A DNA stretch of 64,000 nucleotides from contig NZ_QGKM01000056.1 of NCBI RefSeq assembly GCF_003172875.1, forward strand, positions 1 to 64,000, read 5' to 3'. The DNA is from Leucothrix pacifica (GTDB taxonomy: Bacteria > Pseudomonadota > Gammaproteobacteria > Thiotrichales > Thiotrichaceae). The notes under the pieces were generated by a model. The model ran no database searches, was not told the DNA's origin, and saw only the letters and a program-made list of their open reading frames with translations. The position numbers and the translations under genes are program-made. How positions within the stretch are numbered: position 1 is the stretch's first letter; each line of letters opens with the position of its first letter. Below are positions 53,201-60,958 of this stretch, piece by piece.

Positions 53201-55879
53201 ATGCGATCGCATTACCTAAGTTCTCTGTTTCTACCGAAGTCCATTGCTATGTTTGGTGCAAGTGACCGAGCTAACTCCGTTGGACAGGCTGTTTTCGAAA
53301 ATTTGATGAATGGAGGATTTAAGGGTGAAATTTATCCGATAAATCCTAAGCATAAGAAAATCAACGATATTAAGTGTTATGCCGACCTTGCAGCACTAGA
53401 CAAACCGGTTGAAATGGCCGTAGTCACAACGCCTGCAAAAACAGTATTGCCAATTATGCGGCAGTGTGGAGAGCATGGCGTTAAGCATGTTGTGTTATTT
53501 GCGTCTGGCTTTCGCGAGGCCGGGGATGCGGGGATTGCCCTTGAGCAAAAGGTGATGGAGGTAGCGCAGTCCTACGGTATTCGTATTTTAGGGCCTAATT
53601 CGAGTGGTTTTATACGTCCTAAGGTTGGTTTGAACATTAGTTGTGGCTTTAGCCTGAGTAAACCGGGAAATGTGGCCATAGTGTCTCAGTCCGGTGCCAT
53701 TTGTAGTGCCATGTTGGACTGGGCAGATTCTAATGACATTGGTTTCTCAACAGTTGTATCGACGGGTGCCTCCGCTGATCTTGATTTCGGTGAAGTGCTT
53801 GACTATCTGGTTAGCGATCCCGATACACGCAGTATCTTGCTGTACATAGAGGGTTTACATAACTCACGTCGTTTTATGAGTGGTTTGAGAGCTGCGGCAC
53901 GTATTAAGCCGGTGATTGCGATAAAAGTAGGGCGTTTTTACGGAGAAGTCGAAACGCCCATGTCACACACCGGTGCGATGGTTGGTAGCGATGAGGTGTT
54001 TGATGAGGCGCTATCTCGCTCAGGTGTGGTTCGTATTAGTCAGTTTACTCAGTTATTTGCTGCTGCCCGGATTCTATCGTCACGCTACCGCAGTGCGGGC
54101 AAGAATCTGATGATTATTTCAAATGGTGCCGGTCCCGGTGTATTGGCGGCTGACTATGCAGTGGATAAAGGACTTAAGCTGGTTGAACCTTCAGAGGAAA
54201 CGATAAAGAAATTAGCAAAGTTTCTTGGACCACATCAAGGGCGGCGAAACCCCCTGGACCTGAAATTTGGCGCTGATCCAAACAGTTATCCTAAAGCCAT
54301 TGAGCTGTGCCTGCAGGATGAGAATATAGATGGTGTTGTCGCCTTTTTTACGCCGATAGCGACTCAAAACTCAGAAGAAATCGCTAAGTCCGTGATTGCT
54401 TTAGCGGATAAGTATAAGAAACCAATCCTGACATCGTGGATGGGCGGGACTCAGGTACAGTCTTCCAGAGAGTTGTTTGCTAAAGCAAAAATTCCAAGTT
54501 ATCAAACCCCTGAATCCACAATCGATGCTTATTCGTTTTTAGCAGCCTATCAGCTAAGCCAAAAGTTGTTGTTACAGTCGCCTAGTAAATACAGTACCGG
54601 GCACGAACGGGCGGATGTGGAAGCGCCACACCTGATTATCGAGTCGGCGCTGTCAGAAAAGCGTAAATCGCTAACAGCTCAAGAGTCTATGGCGATATTA
54701 CAGGCGTTCTCAATCAACACGGTGCGTAATGCCGTTGCCTATTCGCCTGAGCAGGCCTTAGTGATTGCGACGTCGATTGGTTTTCCCGTCGCGATGAAGG
54801 TACTGTCACCGGACATTGCACACAAGTCTGATGTGATGGGTGTCGTACTTAACATACGTGGTGCGCAAAAAGTGCGTAATGTATACCGCGAAATCATGGA
54901 CAACGTCAAAATTAAGCGCCCGGAAGCTCGCATTGACGGTGTTCTTATCGAAAAAATGCATATCGCGCCTAATGGCCGTGAGCTGATGATTGGTCTAAAA
55001 AATGATTCAATATTTGGTCCCGTCATTAGCTTTGGAAGTGGTGGCACGCAGGTTGAAGTACTGCGGGATCATGCGGTGGCATTGCCCCCACTCAATCGCT
55101 TACTTGCCGAAAAGCTAATTAACCGAACCAAAGTAAAGCGCCTGCTTGAAGAGTTTGGCCACATGCCTGCAGCGAATAAAGAAGCAGTGATTAATATTTT
55201 GCTACGGGTTTCGGCGATGGCTTGTGAATTGCCATGGATACAGGAGATGGACATCAATCCATTGATCGTCGATGAGCATGGTATCGTGGCGGTAGATGCC
55301 CATATTCGTGTTGCTTATCCTAAGTCCAGTAATCGTCAATATGCGCATATGGCGATTCATCCGTATCCGGCACGCGTTGTGGAAAATCAGCAGTTGGCCG
55401 ATGGCACGGATATCGTTCTTAGACCGATTCGTCCGGATGATACAGGTTTGTTGACGACATTTATGGATAGTTTATCGTCGGAAGCTAAGTATTTCCGGTT
55501 TATGCATGCACTGCATCACTTGTCACCTGAGATGCTGGTTCGCTTTACTCAGATCGACTACGACCTCGAGATGGCGGTCGTTGCAGTTGAGCAAGAAGAA
55601 GGGCGCGTATTAGGTGTAGCTCGCTTCTTGTCGAACCCGGATAATATTAGCTGTGAGTTTGCACTGGTGGTTTCTGATGCTCGTCAGAATCAGGGCTTAG
55701 GTCACCGATTGATGAGTAAATTAATTGAAGTGGCTTATGATAAAGGTTTATCAGTGATTGAAGGTGAGGTACTGGCGAATAATCACAAGATGTTGGGGCT
55801 GATGAAGTCAATGGAATTTACCATTGTTAATGACCCTGAAGATATGAATGTGAAGATCGTCAGCAAGCGTATTGCTTAA
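53201..55879 (+). CDS. Acyl-CoA ligase (ADP-forming)-like protein with GNAT domain, PatZ-like
   Basis: This 892-residue protein has the layout of lysine acetyltransferases PatZ/YfiQ/Pat. The N-terminal CoA-binding domain (about 8-130) starts FLPKSIAMFGASDRANSVGQ; a succinyl-CoA-ligase-like region (about 150-460) includes IVSQSGAICSAMLDWA and VKVGRFYGE-like IKVGRFYGEV; an ATP-grasp part (about 490-715) includes GFPVAMKVLSPDIAHKSDVM and the late MDINPLIV; and a GNAT domain (about 730-892) includes VVSDARQNQGLGHRLMSKLI, the acetyl-CoA loop. In enteric bacteria such proteins acetylate and inactivate Acs. The final codons form one arm of a terminator. It is convergent with the deacetylase-fold gene. 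Confidence 0.9.
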   Translation: MRSHYLSSLFLPKSIAMFGASDRANSVGQAVFENLMNGGFKGEIYPINPKHKKINDIKCYADLAALDKPVEMAVVTTPAKTVLPIMRQCGEHGVKHVVLFASGFREAGDAGIALEQKVMEVAQSYGIRILGPNSSGFIRPKVGLNISCGFSLSKPGNVAIVSQSGAICSAMLDWADSNDIGFSTVVSTGASADLDFGEVLDYLVSDPDTRSILLYIEGLHNSRRFMSGLRAAARIKPVIAIKVGRFYGEVETPMSHTGAMVGSDEVFDEALSRSGVVRISQFTQLFAAARILSSRYRSAGKNLMIISNGAGPGVLAADYAVDKGLKLVEPSEETIKKLAKFLGPHQGRRNPLDLKFGADPNSYPKAIELCLQDENIDGVVAFFTPIATQNSEEIAKSVIALADKYKKPILTSWMGGTQVQSSRELFAKAKIPSYQTPESTIDAYSFLAAYQLSQKLLLQSPSKYSTGHERADVEAPHLIIESALSEKRKSLTAQESMAILQAFSINTVRNAVAYSPEQALVIATSIGFPVAMKVLSPDIAHKSDVMGVVLNIRGAQKVRNVYREIMDNVKIKRPEARIDGVLIEKMHIAPNGRELMIGLKNDSIFGPVISFGSGGTQVEVLRDHAVALPPLNRLLAEKLINRTKVKRLLEEFGHMPAANKEAVINILLRVSAMACELPWIQEMDINPLIVDEHGIVAVDAHIRVAYPKSSNRQYAHMAIHPYPARVVENQQLADGTDIVLRPIRPDDTGLLTTFMDSLSSEAKYFRFMHALHHLSPEMLVRFTQIDYDLEMAVVAVEQEEGRVLGVARFLSNPDNISCEFALVVSDARQNQGLGHRLMSKLIEVAYDKGLSVIEGEVLANNHKMLGLMKSMEFTIVNDPEDMNVKIVSKRIA

Positions 55880-55900
55880 TACTAATACGCTTGCTGTTTG
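55861..55900 (+). terminator. Terminator overlapping the end of the PatZ-like gene
   Basis: CAGCAAGCGTATT (55861-55873) and AATACGCTTGCTG (55884-55896) are perfect 13-base arms with a ten-base loop, followed by TTTGTTTT. The left arm is coding sequence for the last residues, and the stop codon lies in the loop. Confidence 0.88.
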
Positions 55901-55902
55901 TT

Positions 55903-56835
55903 TTAGAGCTTCATGAGTACCTTGAGATGAGCAACCACACTTCTGGCTAGCGCGGAAGTGTCATAACCGCCTTCCAGCATTGAGACAATGCGTCCATTGG
56001 CGTACTTGTCCGCTATCTCACACAGTTGCTCGGTGACCCACTTATAATCGCTTTCGACCAGGCGCAAGCCAGCCATTTCATCTTCTAAATGCGCATCAAA
56101 GCCTGCTGAGATAAAAATCATCTGTGGTTTGAAGTCGTGCAGAGCTGGTAACCAGTAGCCTTCGACAGCTTCTCTGAATTCAGCAGCGCCAGCACCTTGT
56201 GCTAAAGGAGCGTTAATCAGGTAGCCTTTTTTGCTTGGCTTAGCGCGCTCTGGGTACAGCGGGTGTTGATAGGTTGAGCAGAATAATATCTGCGGATCGT
56301 CCGCGACAATGTCTTCTGTACCATTGCCGTGGTGCACGTCAAAATCAACTATCGCAACCCGTTCCAAGCCGTGCTTTTTAATCGCATGACGTGCCGCAAT
56401 CGCGATATTGTTAAAAAAGCAGAATCCCATGGCCTCGTCACGCTCAGCATGATGCCCCGGTGGTCTGACGCTGCAAAATACACGTTGCTCTGTGTCATCA
56501 CTGAGTACTTTGTCTGTCGCTGCTATCGCTGCACCCGCAGAGCGAAGGGCTGCCTGCAAGGTGAACTCATTCATATACGTATCAGGATCAATATGAGCCA
56601 TCTTGCTGTCATCAGCCGGGGATTGTTCAAAGATATAGTCGATGTGCTTTTGACTGTGGGCCAATGCCAGTTGTTCTGCAGTGGCTAGTGGTGCATCGTA
56701 GTAACGAATAAAATCACCGATTCCTGAAGTGATTAGTTGGTCATCGATCGCACGCAGGCGTTGAGGGCGTTCAGGATGCCCATGACCCATGTCATGCTTC
56801 AGGCAATCTGCATGGGTGTAAATGGCAATGCTCAT
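55903..56835 (-). CDS. Histone deacetylase family protein
   Basis: This is a zinc amidohydrolase of the arginase/deacetylase fold, 310 residues. The active-site signatures are all present: RPPGHHAERDEAMGFCFFNN near residue 127, IVDFDVHHGNGTEDI near 167 with Asp and His zinc ligands, and ISAGFDAHLEDEMAG near 247. The C-terminal MLEGGYD holds the catalytic Tyr region. Bacterial members include AcuC, which deacetylates acetyl-CoA synthetase, and polyamine or acetoin-related amidohydrolases. Placement next to a PatZ-like acetyltransferase favours protein deacetylation, as inference. Confidence 0.92.
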   Translation of the reverse strand: MSIAIYTHADCLKHDMGHGHPERPQRLRAIDDQLITSGIGDFIRYYDAPLATAEQLALAHSQKHIDYIFEQSPADDSKMAHIDPDTYMNEFTLQAALRSAGAAIAATDKVLSDDTEQRVFCSVRPPGHHAERDEAMGFCFFNNIAIAARHAIKKHGLERVAIVDFDVHHGNGTEDIVADDPQILFCSTYQHPLYPERAKPSKKGYLINAPLAQGAGAAEFREAVEGYWLPALHDFKPQMIFISAGFDAHLEDEMAGLRLVESDYKWVTEQLCEIADKYANGRIVSMLEGGYDTSALARSVVAHLKVLMKL

Positions 56836-56844
56836 GGCTTAACC

Positions 56845-57303
56845 TTATTTGTCGTCGCTTTTATTGGACTTGAAAAAGCTATCCTGAACTTGTTTCCACA
56901 TCGCTAGATTTTTGGCCGTTGATTGCTTCCAGAAATCCATAGGGTTGCTGGTCATCATTTCTTTCATCTGCTGTTGCATGGTTTGCTGTTGCTGATGGAA
57001 AAATTGCAGGCTTTTTTGCATATAATCATTGAAGCCTTCACGGGAATTTTCACCGTAATACCGGATGAAGTTTTCCAGGCTGTCAGTGGTAAACAGGGGT
57101 TCGTTATTGGACTCTTGTTCAAGGATGATCTGTAATAAAATGCTGCGTGTGATGTCTTGCTCAGACTGGCTATCAATCACTCTGATTTCTAGTCCGTCTT
57201 CGATCATTGTTTTAATGTCGACCAATTTAATATAACGGCTACCCTCAGTGTCGTATAGTCGTCTGTTTGGGTACTTTTTAATTAGGCGTGTTTTCTGATC
57301 CAT
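56845..57303 (-). CDS. phaR: Polyhydroxyalkanoate synthesis repressor
   Basis: PhaR represses phasin and pha genes and is released by binding to PHA granules. I chose the ATG at 57303, preceded by AGAAGAG, giving MDQKTRLIKKYPNRRLYDTE, which fits the family start; the frame extends to an ATG at 57345 that has no ribosome site. The N-terminal DNA-binding domain (about 5-60) carries IKKYPNRRLYDTEGSRYIKL and the following PHB-accumulation domain has RSILLQIILEQES. The C-terminus is Gln/Met-rich (QQQQTMQQQMKEMM). It is divergent from the phaE-like gene. Confidence 0.94.
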   Translation of the reverse strand: MDQKTRLIKKYPNRRLYDTEGSRYIKLVDIKTMIEDGLEIRVIDSQSEQDITRSILLQIILEQESNNEPLFTTDSLENFIRYYGENSREGFNDYMQKSLQFFHQQQQTMQQQMKEMMTSNPMDFWKQSTAKNLAMWKQVQDSFFKSNKSDDK

Positions 57304-57375
57304 AGAACTCTTCTGTTTATTCCCTATGAAACCAAATAGGTTCATGAGTTGTTGTCTTGTATACTACTACAAAAT

Positions 57376-57383
57376 TGCGATGC
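57376..57383. promoter_or_regulatory. TGC-GA-TGC element between phaR and the phaE-like gene
   Basis: TGCGATGC at 57376-57383 repeats the TGC-RR-TGC pattern found upstream of phaC and phaB. It lies in the short divergent gap and would suit autoregulation by PhaR. The match is short, so chance is possible. Confidence 0.35.
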
Positions 57384-57440
57384 GGTATAACGTAGAATAA
57401 GCGCATCCAGTCTAAATAAAATCAATGCGGAGTATGCATT

Positions 57441-57899
57441 TTGGCGTCGACGATACAGGATAAAATGCGATATGTGGGCGTTGCATATCAGCAGTTTCTG
57501 ATCGCAATCAATACGGATCAGGATTGCCTGAATCAGGCTCGCTCTGTATTTGAGCAACATTTTTATATTTTGGTATCACAACATAGAAAAATACTGGATT
57601 CACTGTCTATTCCGAATCCTGAATTTCTGGAAGATAGCGTATTACTTCAAACCAAAATAGTGAATTTCACGAAGCAGTTTGAATGCTTTTATGTTGACGT
57701 CTTTGAACAGTTTAAAGCGCAACATTCAGGGCTAATTGATAAGGATTCTAAGATGGCTTTCAAATGTTGGCTCCAAATGTTTGATACTGAGTATTTAGCC
57801 TATATAAGACAGGACAGTGTCTGTCGCGAATATGCAGACATATTGTTAGCGACAACACAACTCGCCCAACAATTACAGTCCTCTGATAAGGCTGGCTGA
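57441..57899 (+). CDS. Short PhaE-like subunit
   Basis: This small helical protein of 152 residues lies one base before a class III-type PHA synthase gene. The TTG start at 57441 has GGAG eight bases upstream; an ATG at 57465 (144 residues, AGGA nearby) is the alternative. No enzyme motif is visible. The C-terminal half (KCWLQMFDTEYLAYIRQDSV, then YADILLATTQLAQQL) resembles the C-terminal helical part of PhaE, the non-catalytic partner of class III PhaC. Typical PhaE is about 350 residues, so this is a very short version and closer in size to class IV PhaR subunits. The role is inferred from position and pattern. Confidence 0.6.
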   Translation: MASTIQDKMRYVGVAYQQFLIAINTDQDCLNQARSVFEQHFYILVSQHRKILDSLSIPNPEFLEDSVLLQTKIVNFTKQFECFYVDVFEQFKAQHSGLIDKDSKMAFKCWLQMFDTEYLAYIRQDSVCREYADILLATTQLAQQLQSSDKAG

Positions 57900-57900
57900 C

Positions 57901-58983
57901 GTGAGCACTGTTAGTCTCGAAGCGCCAGTCTCGACTCCGGTCTGTCTTTTTGAACGAGGTGCTGCCTGTTTGACGTCTGCTACGCAAAAATGGACTCCTG
58001 TGACGCAGCGCGAACAAGTGGCTGCTTCCACGCTTTATCAGTTGTACCGCTATCCGCTGTCTGAGCATCAGGCTGAGTCGGGAGCTCGCAGCGTTGAGAC
58101 TGACGAAGTCGTGCTAATCGTCTATGCCATGGTCAATACAGCGTCAGTGCTGGATCTGGATCGTGATATGTCGATGATACAAGCCCTGAAAGCGCAGGGG
58201 CTGACCGTTTACCTCATGGAGTGGGAAGAGCCTCAGGTTCAGCAGAGTTCCATTGGTATGAGTGAGTACCTGCAGCGTTCTTTACACCATTGTGTTATGC
58301 AAATAAGACAGGACTGCAAGCTTGATAAAATCAATCTGATGGGGGTCTGTCAGGGGGGGGTATTTGCACTGTGTTATGCCAAGCTATACCCCGAATATAT
58401 CCGGTCGGTCATTCCATTGGTCACTCCGATTAATTGTCATACCCAATACGACACACTCAGCACTTTAGCCCGGCATATGGATTTTGAGTCCTTATTGATG
58501 CCGGGTATTAATATTCCGGGTCAGTTGCTGGCGCAGGTGTTCTTGTCATTAAAGCCGATGACGCTCAGTATCATGAAATATATAGAGATATCTGAACGCT
58601 TAAATGCTGCGAAGGATAATACTGAGCTCAGTAGAAAGTTTATGGCAATGGAACAATGGATAGAGGAAACGCCAGATCAGCCCGCTCTGTTTTTTAAAGA
58701 GTTCGTAGAGAGTGTCTATCAACAAAATGCACTTTATAAGGGTGAATTGTTGATCCTTGGCGAAAAGATAGATTTGAGACAGATGGAAATCCCGGTACTC
58801 AATATTTATGCTTCTAATGATCACTTAGTACCGCCGGATTCTTCAAAAGCATTGGCCGAGTTGGTTCCTGAAGCGTATTACCAGTCGCTTGAAGTGAGGA
58901 CGGGTCACATTGGGATGTTTGTCAGTCGTAAATCACTGAAGCAAGTCCCCCAAGCAATAGCTGACTTTATTCGTCAGCCTTGA
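57901..58983 (+). CDS. phaC: Class III polyhydroxyalkanoate synthase subunit
   Basis: This is the second PHA synthase of the window, 360 residues, the size of class III PhaC. It begins with GTG one base after the phaE-like stop. The lipase box is LMGVCQGGVFALC with Cys150; YASNDHLVPPDSS near 300 holds the Asp and EVRTGHIGMFVSRKS near 335 the His. Class III enzymes need PhaE, here a very short candidate. A run of eight G residues (58353-58360) lies just after the catalytic Cys codon. The 3' end overlaps the convergent carbonic anhydrase-like gene by ten bases. Confidence 0.92.
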   Translation: MSTVSLEAPVSTPVCLFERGAACLTSATQKWTPVTQREQVAASTLYQLYRYPLSEHQAESGARSVETDEVVLIVYAMVNTASVLDLDRDMSMIQALKAQGLTVYLMEWEEPQVQQSSIGMSEYLQRSLHHCVMQIRQDCKLDKINLMGVCQGGVFALCYAKLYPEYIRSVIPLVTPINCHTQYDTLSTLARHMDFESLLMPGINIPGQLLAQVFLSLKPMTLSIMKYIEISERLNAAKDNTELSRKFMAMEQWIEETPDQPALFFKEFVESVYQQNALYKGELLILGEKIDLRQMEIPVLNIYASNDHLVPPDSSKALAELVPEAYYQSLEVRTGHIGMFVSRKSLKQVPQAIADFIRQP

Positions 58984-59516
58984 TCTGCTTTTGTTCGGTG
59001 AGCAAGTTTTACGTAGTTTGCAGCAGAGTAGCCCAGAAACTCGCGCTCCTTATCACTTAACGGCCTCTTTTTTATCGCCGGATTACCGATATACAGGTAG
59101 CCACTTTCAAGCCGCTTGTTGGGTGGCACAACACTTCCGGCAGCAATCATCACCTCATCTTCAACGACGGTATTATCCATCACGATAGCTCCCATGCCAA
59201 TCAGGCAACGATTCCCAATGGTACAAGCGTGAAGCAGTGCCTTGTGGCCCACAGTCACATCATCACCAATAATCAATGGGTAGCCAGTGCTGGTCGTATA
59301 CTCTGGGTTTGCGTGGGTCACATGCAGAACTGAGCCGTCCTGAATATTGGTACGTGCACCAATGCGTATATGGTTAACATCACCGCGAATCACGGTGCAT
59401 GGCCAGATTGAGACGTCCTCTGCAATGACGACATCACCAGTAATGACCGCAGAGTCATCGATATAGGCTGACTCTGCAATCTCGGGTGTTTTATCTTCAA
59501 ATCGACGAACAGTCAT
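58974..59516 (-). CDS. Gamma-carbonic anhydrase family protein (YrdA-like)
   Basis: This is a 180-residue left-handed beta-helix hexapeptide protein. Repeats run from AYIDDSAVITGDVVIAEDVS through IRIGARTNIQDGSVLHVTHA and LIIGDDVTVGHKALLHACTI. Three His in HVTH and GHKALLH match the zinc ligands of gamma-class carbonic anhydrases. YrdA/PaaY-like members are often of unclear activity; some act as thioesterases. It is followed after two bases by a CBS protein gene, so they are likely one unit. Confidence 0.9.
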   Translation of the reverse strand: MTVRRFEDKTPEIAESAYIDDSAVITGDVVIAEDVSIWPCTVIRGDVNHIRIGARTNIQDGSVLHVTHANPEYTTSTGYPLIIGDDVTVGHKALLHACTIGNRCLIGMGAIVMDNTVVEDEVMIAAGSVVPPNKRLESGYLYIGNPAIKKRPLSDKEREFLGYSAANYVKLAHRTKADQG

Positions 59517-59518
59517 CG

Positions 59519-59926
59519 TTATTTGAGCGGGGAGCCGGCGTCTGAAATAGCGCGGAGAATATCGCTTCGGTTGATAATACCAATTACCCGATTATCATCC
59601 ATTACCGGAAAAAAGCGGTAAGGTGAATTCATGAACTCTTTAGCGATAAACAATATGCTGTAGTTGGAATCAACCGTTTTAACATCGCGCGTCATTAGGT
59701 CACTTACAGTCAAATGTGAATTCTGGTCAAAGTTGCCTTCGATGGCTGCTTGAATGCAGTCCGAGCCGGATAATACACCAACCAGATTGCCCAGATTGTC
59801 CATCACTGGTGCCCCAAAGATATTTTGTTTATTAAAAACAAAAATAACATCTTTGATATATTGATCAGGCTTTAAAGTAACGAATTTTGGATTCAGGTAG
59901 TTTTTGACGTGAAGTGATTTTTGCAT
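59519..59926 (-). CDS. CBS domain protein
   Basis: This 135-residue protein consists of a pair of CBS domains. The first covers about residues 10-65 (FVTLKPDQYIKDVIFVFNKQ and LVGVLSGSDCIQAA), the second about 78-130 (VSDLMTRDVKTVDSNYSILF and VIGIINRSDILRAI). Such Bateman modules bind adenosine nucleotides and regulate partners. No other domain is present. It lies upstream of the carbonic anhydrase-like gene with two bases between them. The partner is unknown. Confidence 0.88.
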   Translation of the reverse strand: MQKSLHVKNYLNPKFVTLKPDQYIKDVIFVFNKQNIFGAPVMDNLGNLVGVLSGSDCIQAAIEGNFDQNSHLTVSDLMTRDVKTVDSNYSILFIAKEFMNSPYRFFPVMDDNRVIGIINRSDILRAISDAGSPLK

Positions 59927-59952
59927 AAATGACGCTCCGAATAATTAAAATT

Positions 59953-60189
59953 TTAGAATTTGCGAAACTCTATCGGTGACTCCTTTGGTTCATTAGATTC
60001 TTGTTCTTTTGCCATACGTGCTTTTTTCTTTTCGCAGGGGTTTGAGCAAGAGCAATCACTGCTCATACCTGGAATATTACCCAGCCCACCACAGCTTCCT
60101 TTGAGCTCGCGGTTATTCAGAATAACCCCGAGTGACATACCGAGTGCCACTAAGCTGAAGATAATAAACGCTAACAAAAAAACGGACAT
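59953..60189 (-). CDS. nqrM: Na+-NQR maturation protein NqrM
   Basis: This small inner-membrane protein of 78 residues has one N-terminal span (about 4-24) and a Cys-rich cytosolic segment, KGSCGGLGNIPGMSSDCSCS followed by NPCEKKK. This matches NqrM (DUF539), which delivers iron for the Cys4 centre between NqrD and NqrE of the Na+-translocating NADH:quinone oxidoreductase. It is normally next to apbE and the nqr operon; here nqr genes are not in the window. It implies that the organism has Na+-NQR. Confidence 0.9.
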   Translation of the reverse strand: MSVFLLAFIIFSLVALGMSLGVILNNRELKGSCGGLGNIPGMSSDCSCSNPCEKKKARMAKEQESNEPKESPIEFRKF

Positions 60190-60252
60190 TTTTTACACCT
60201 TGATTCTATATGTGTTCAATACTTGAGACATTAGTATACCGCTTGCTGAGAA

Positions 60253-60945
60253 TTATAGTATTAAGTTTTTTAACGGAGGAGAGGTTTTATGGTTCATCAT
60301 AGATACTTCGGCAAATAAAAGCTCCGCAGTGGCCAAAGCGTCTGTCAACGCATTGTGGGCACTATAACGTGGTAGATTTGCAGTTTCTCTTAGGTTGGAT
60401 AACCGTAATTCTGAAGGGTCATAACCGGCTGACTTCATATCCATACGCCTTTGCGCCAGCATAAATGTGTCGATGATGGGGTAGATCGGTGCCATGCCAT
60501 AAAGCCGTTCGCAGGCATGATTAAGAAAACTGCGTTCAATATGTGCAAAGTGCACCAGCATGACCTTGCCACTGAGTGCTGCTAGCAAATCACTGATGGT
60601 TTGCTCCAAACTCTGGCCTTGGGCTTTATGGTCATCAGTGATTTGGTGGATGATCACGTTTTCTTCTCTCAGGGCGCAATCCGTATCAATAATCGCGTGA
60701 TGTGAGGAGCCCAAAATGATCTCATCCTGATCGACTGTTAGGTAACCGGCACTGAGAATATGATCAACTTTAGGGTTAAGTCCGGTAGTTTCAAAATCCA
60801 ACGCCAACAATGGTACTTGTGCGATGGGACAATCCATTGCAGGGAAGGGATGCGAAAGGTAGTCTTTGAGTGGCCCTTCCGGTGCTTTTTTTAACAGGCG
60901 CTCACGTTGTTTTTCATAACCTAGCAGGCGTGTCAGTATGTTCAC
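60253..60945 (-). CDS. 3'-5' exonuclease (DnaQ/PolC-like)
   Basis: This is a 230-residue DEDDh exonuclease. ExoI is visible as LLALDFETTGLNPKVDHILS near residue 46 with Asp and Glu, ExoII as LVHFAHIERSFLNHA near 133, and ExoIII as RYSAHNALTDALATAELL near 195 with the HxAxxD pattern. Proteins of this kind commonly sit beside the DUF294/CBS protein and VC_2705 symporter, as here. The gene follows the DUF294 gene by 13 bases and is presumably cotranscribed. Its physiological substrate in this setting is not known. Confidence 0.9.
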   Translation of the reverse strand: MNILTRLLGYEKQRERLLKKAPEGPLKDYLSHPFPAMDCPIAQVPLLALDFETTGLNPKVDHILSAGYLTVDQDEIILGSSHHAIIDTDCALREENVIIHQITDDHKAQGQSLEQTISDLLAALSGKVMLVHFAHIERSFLNHACERLYGMAPIYPIIDTFMLAQRRMDMKSAGYDPSELRLSNLRETANLPRYSAHNALTDALATAELLFAEVSMMNHKTSPPLKNLIL

Positions 60946-60958
60946 GTCAGACTCCCTT

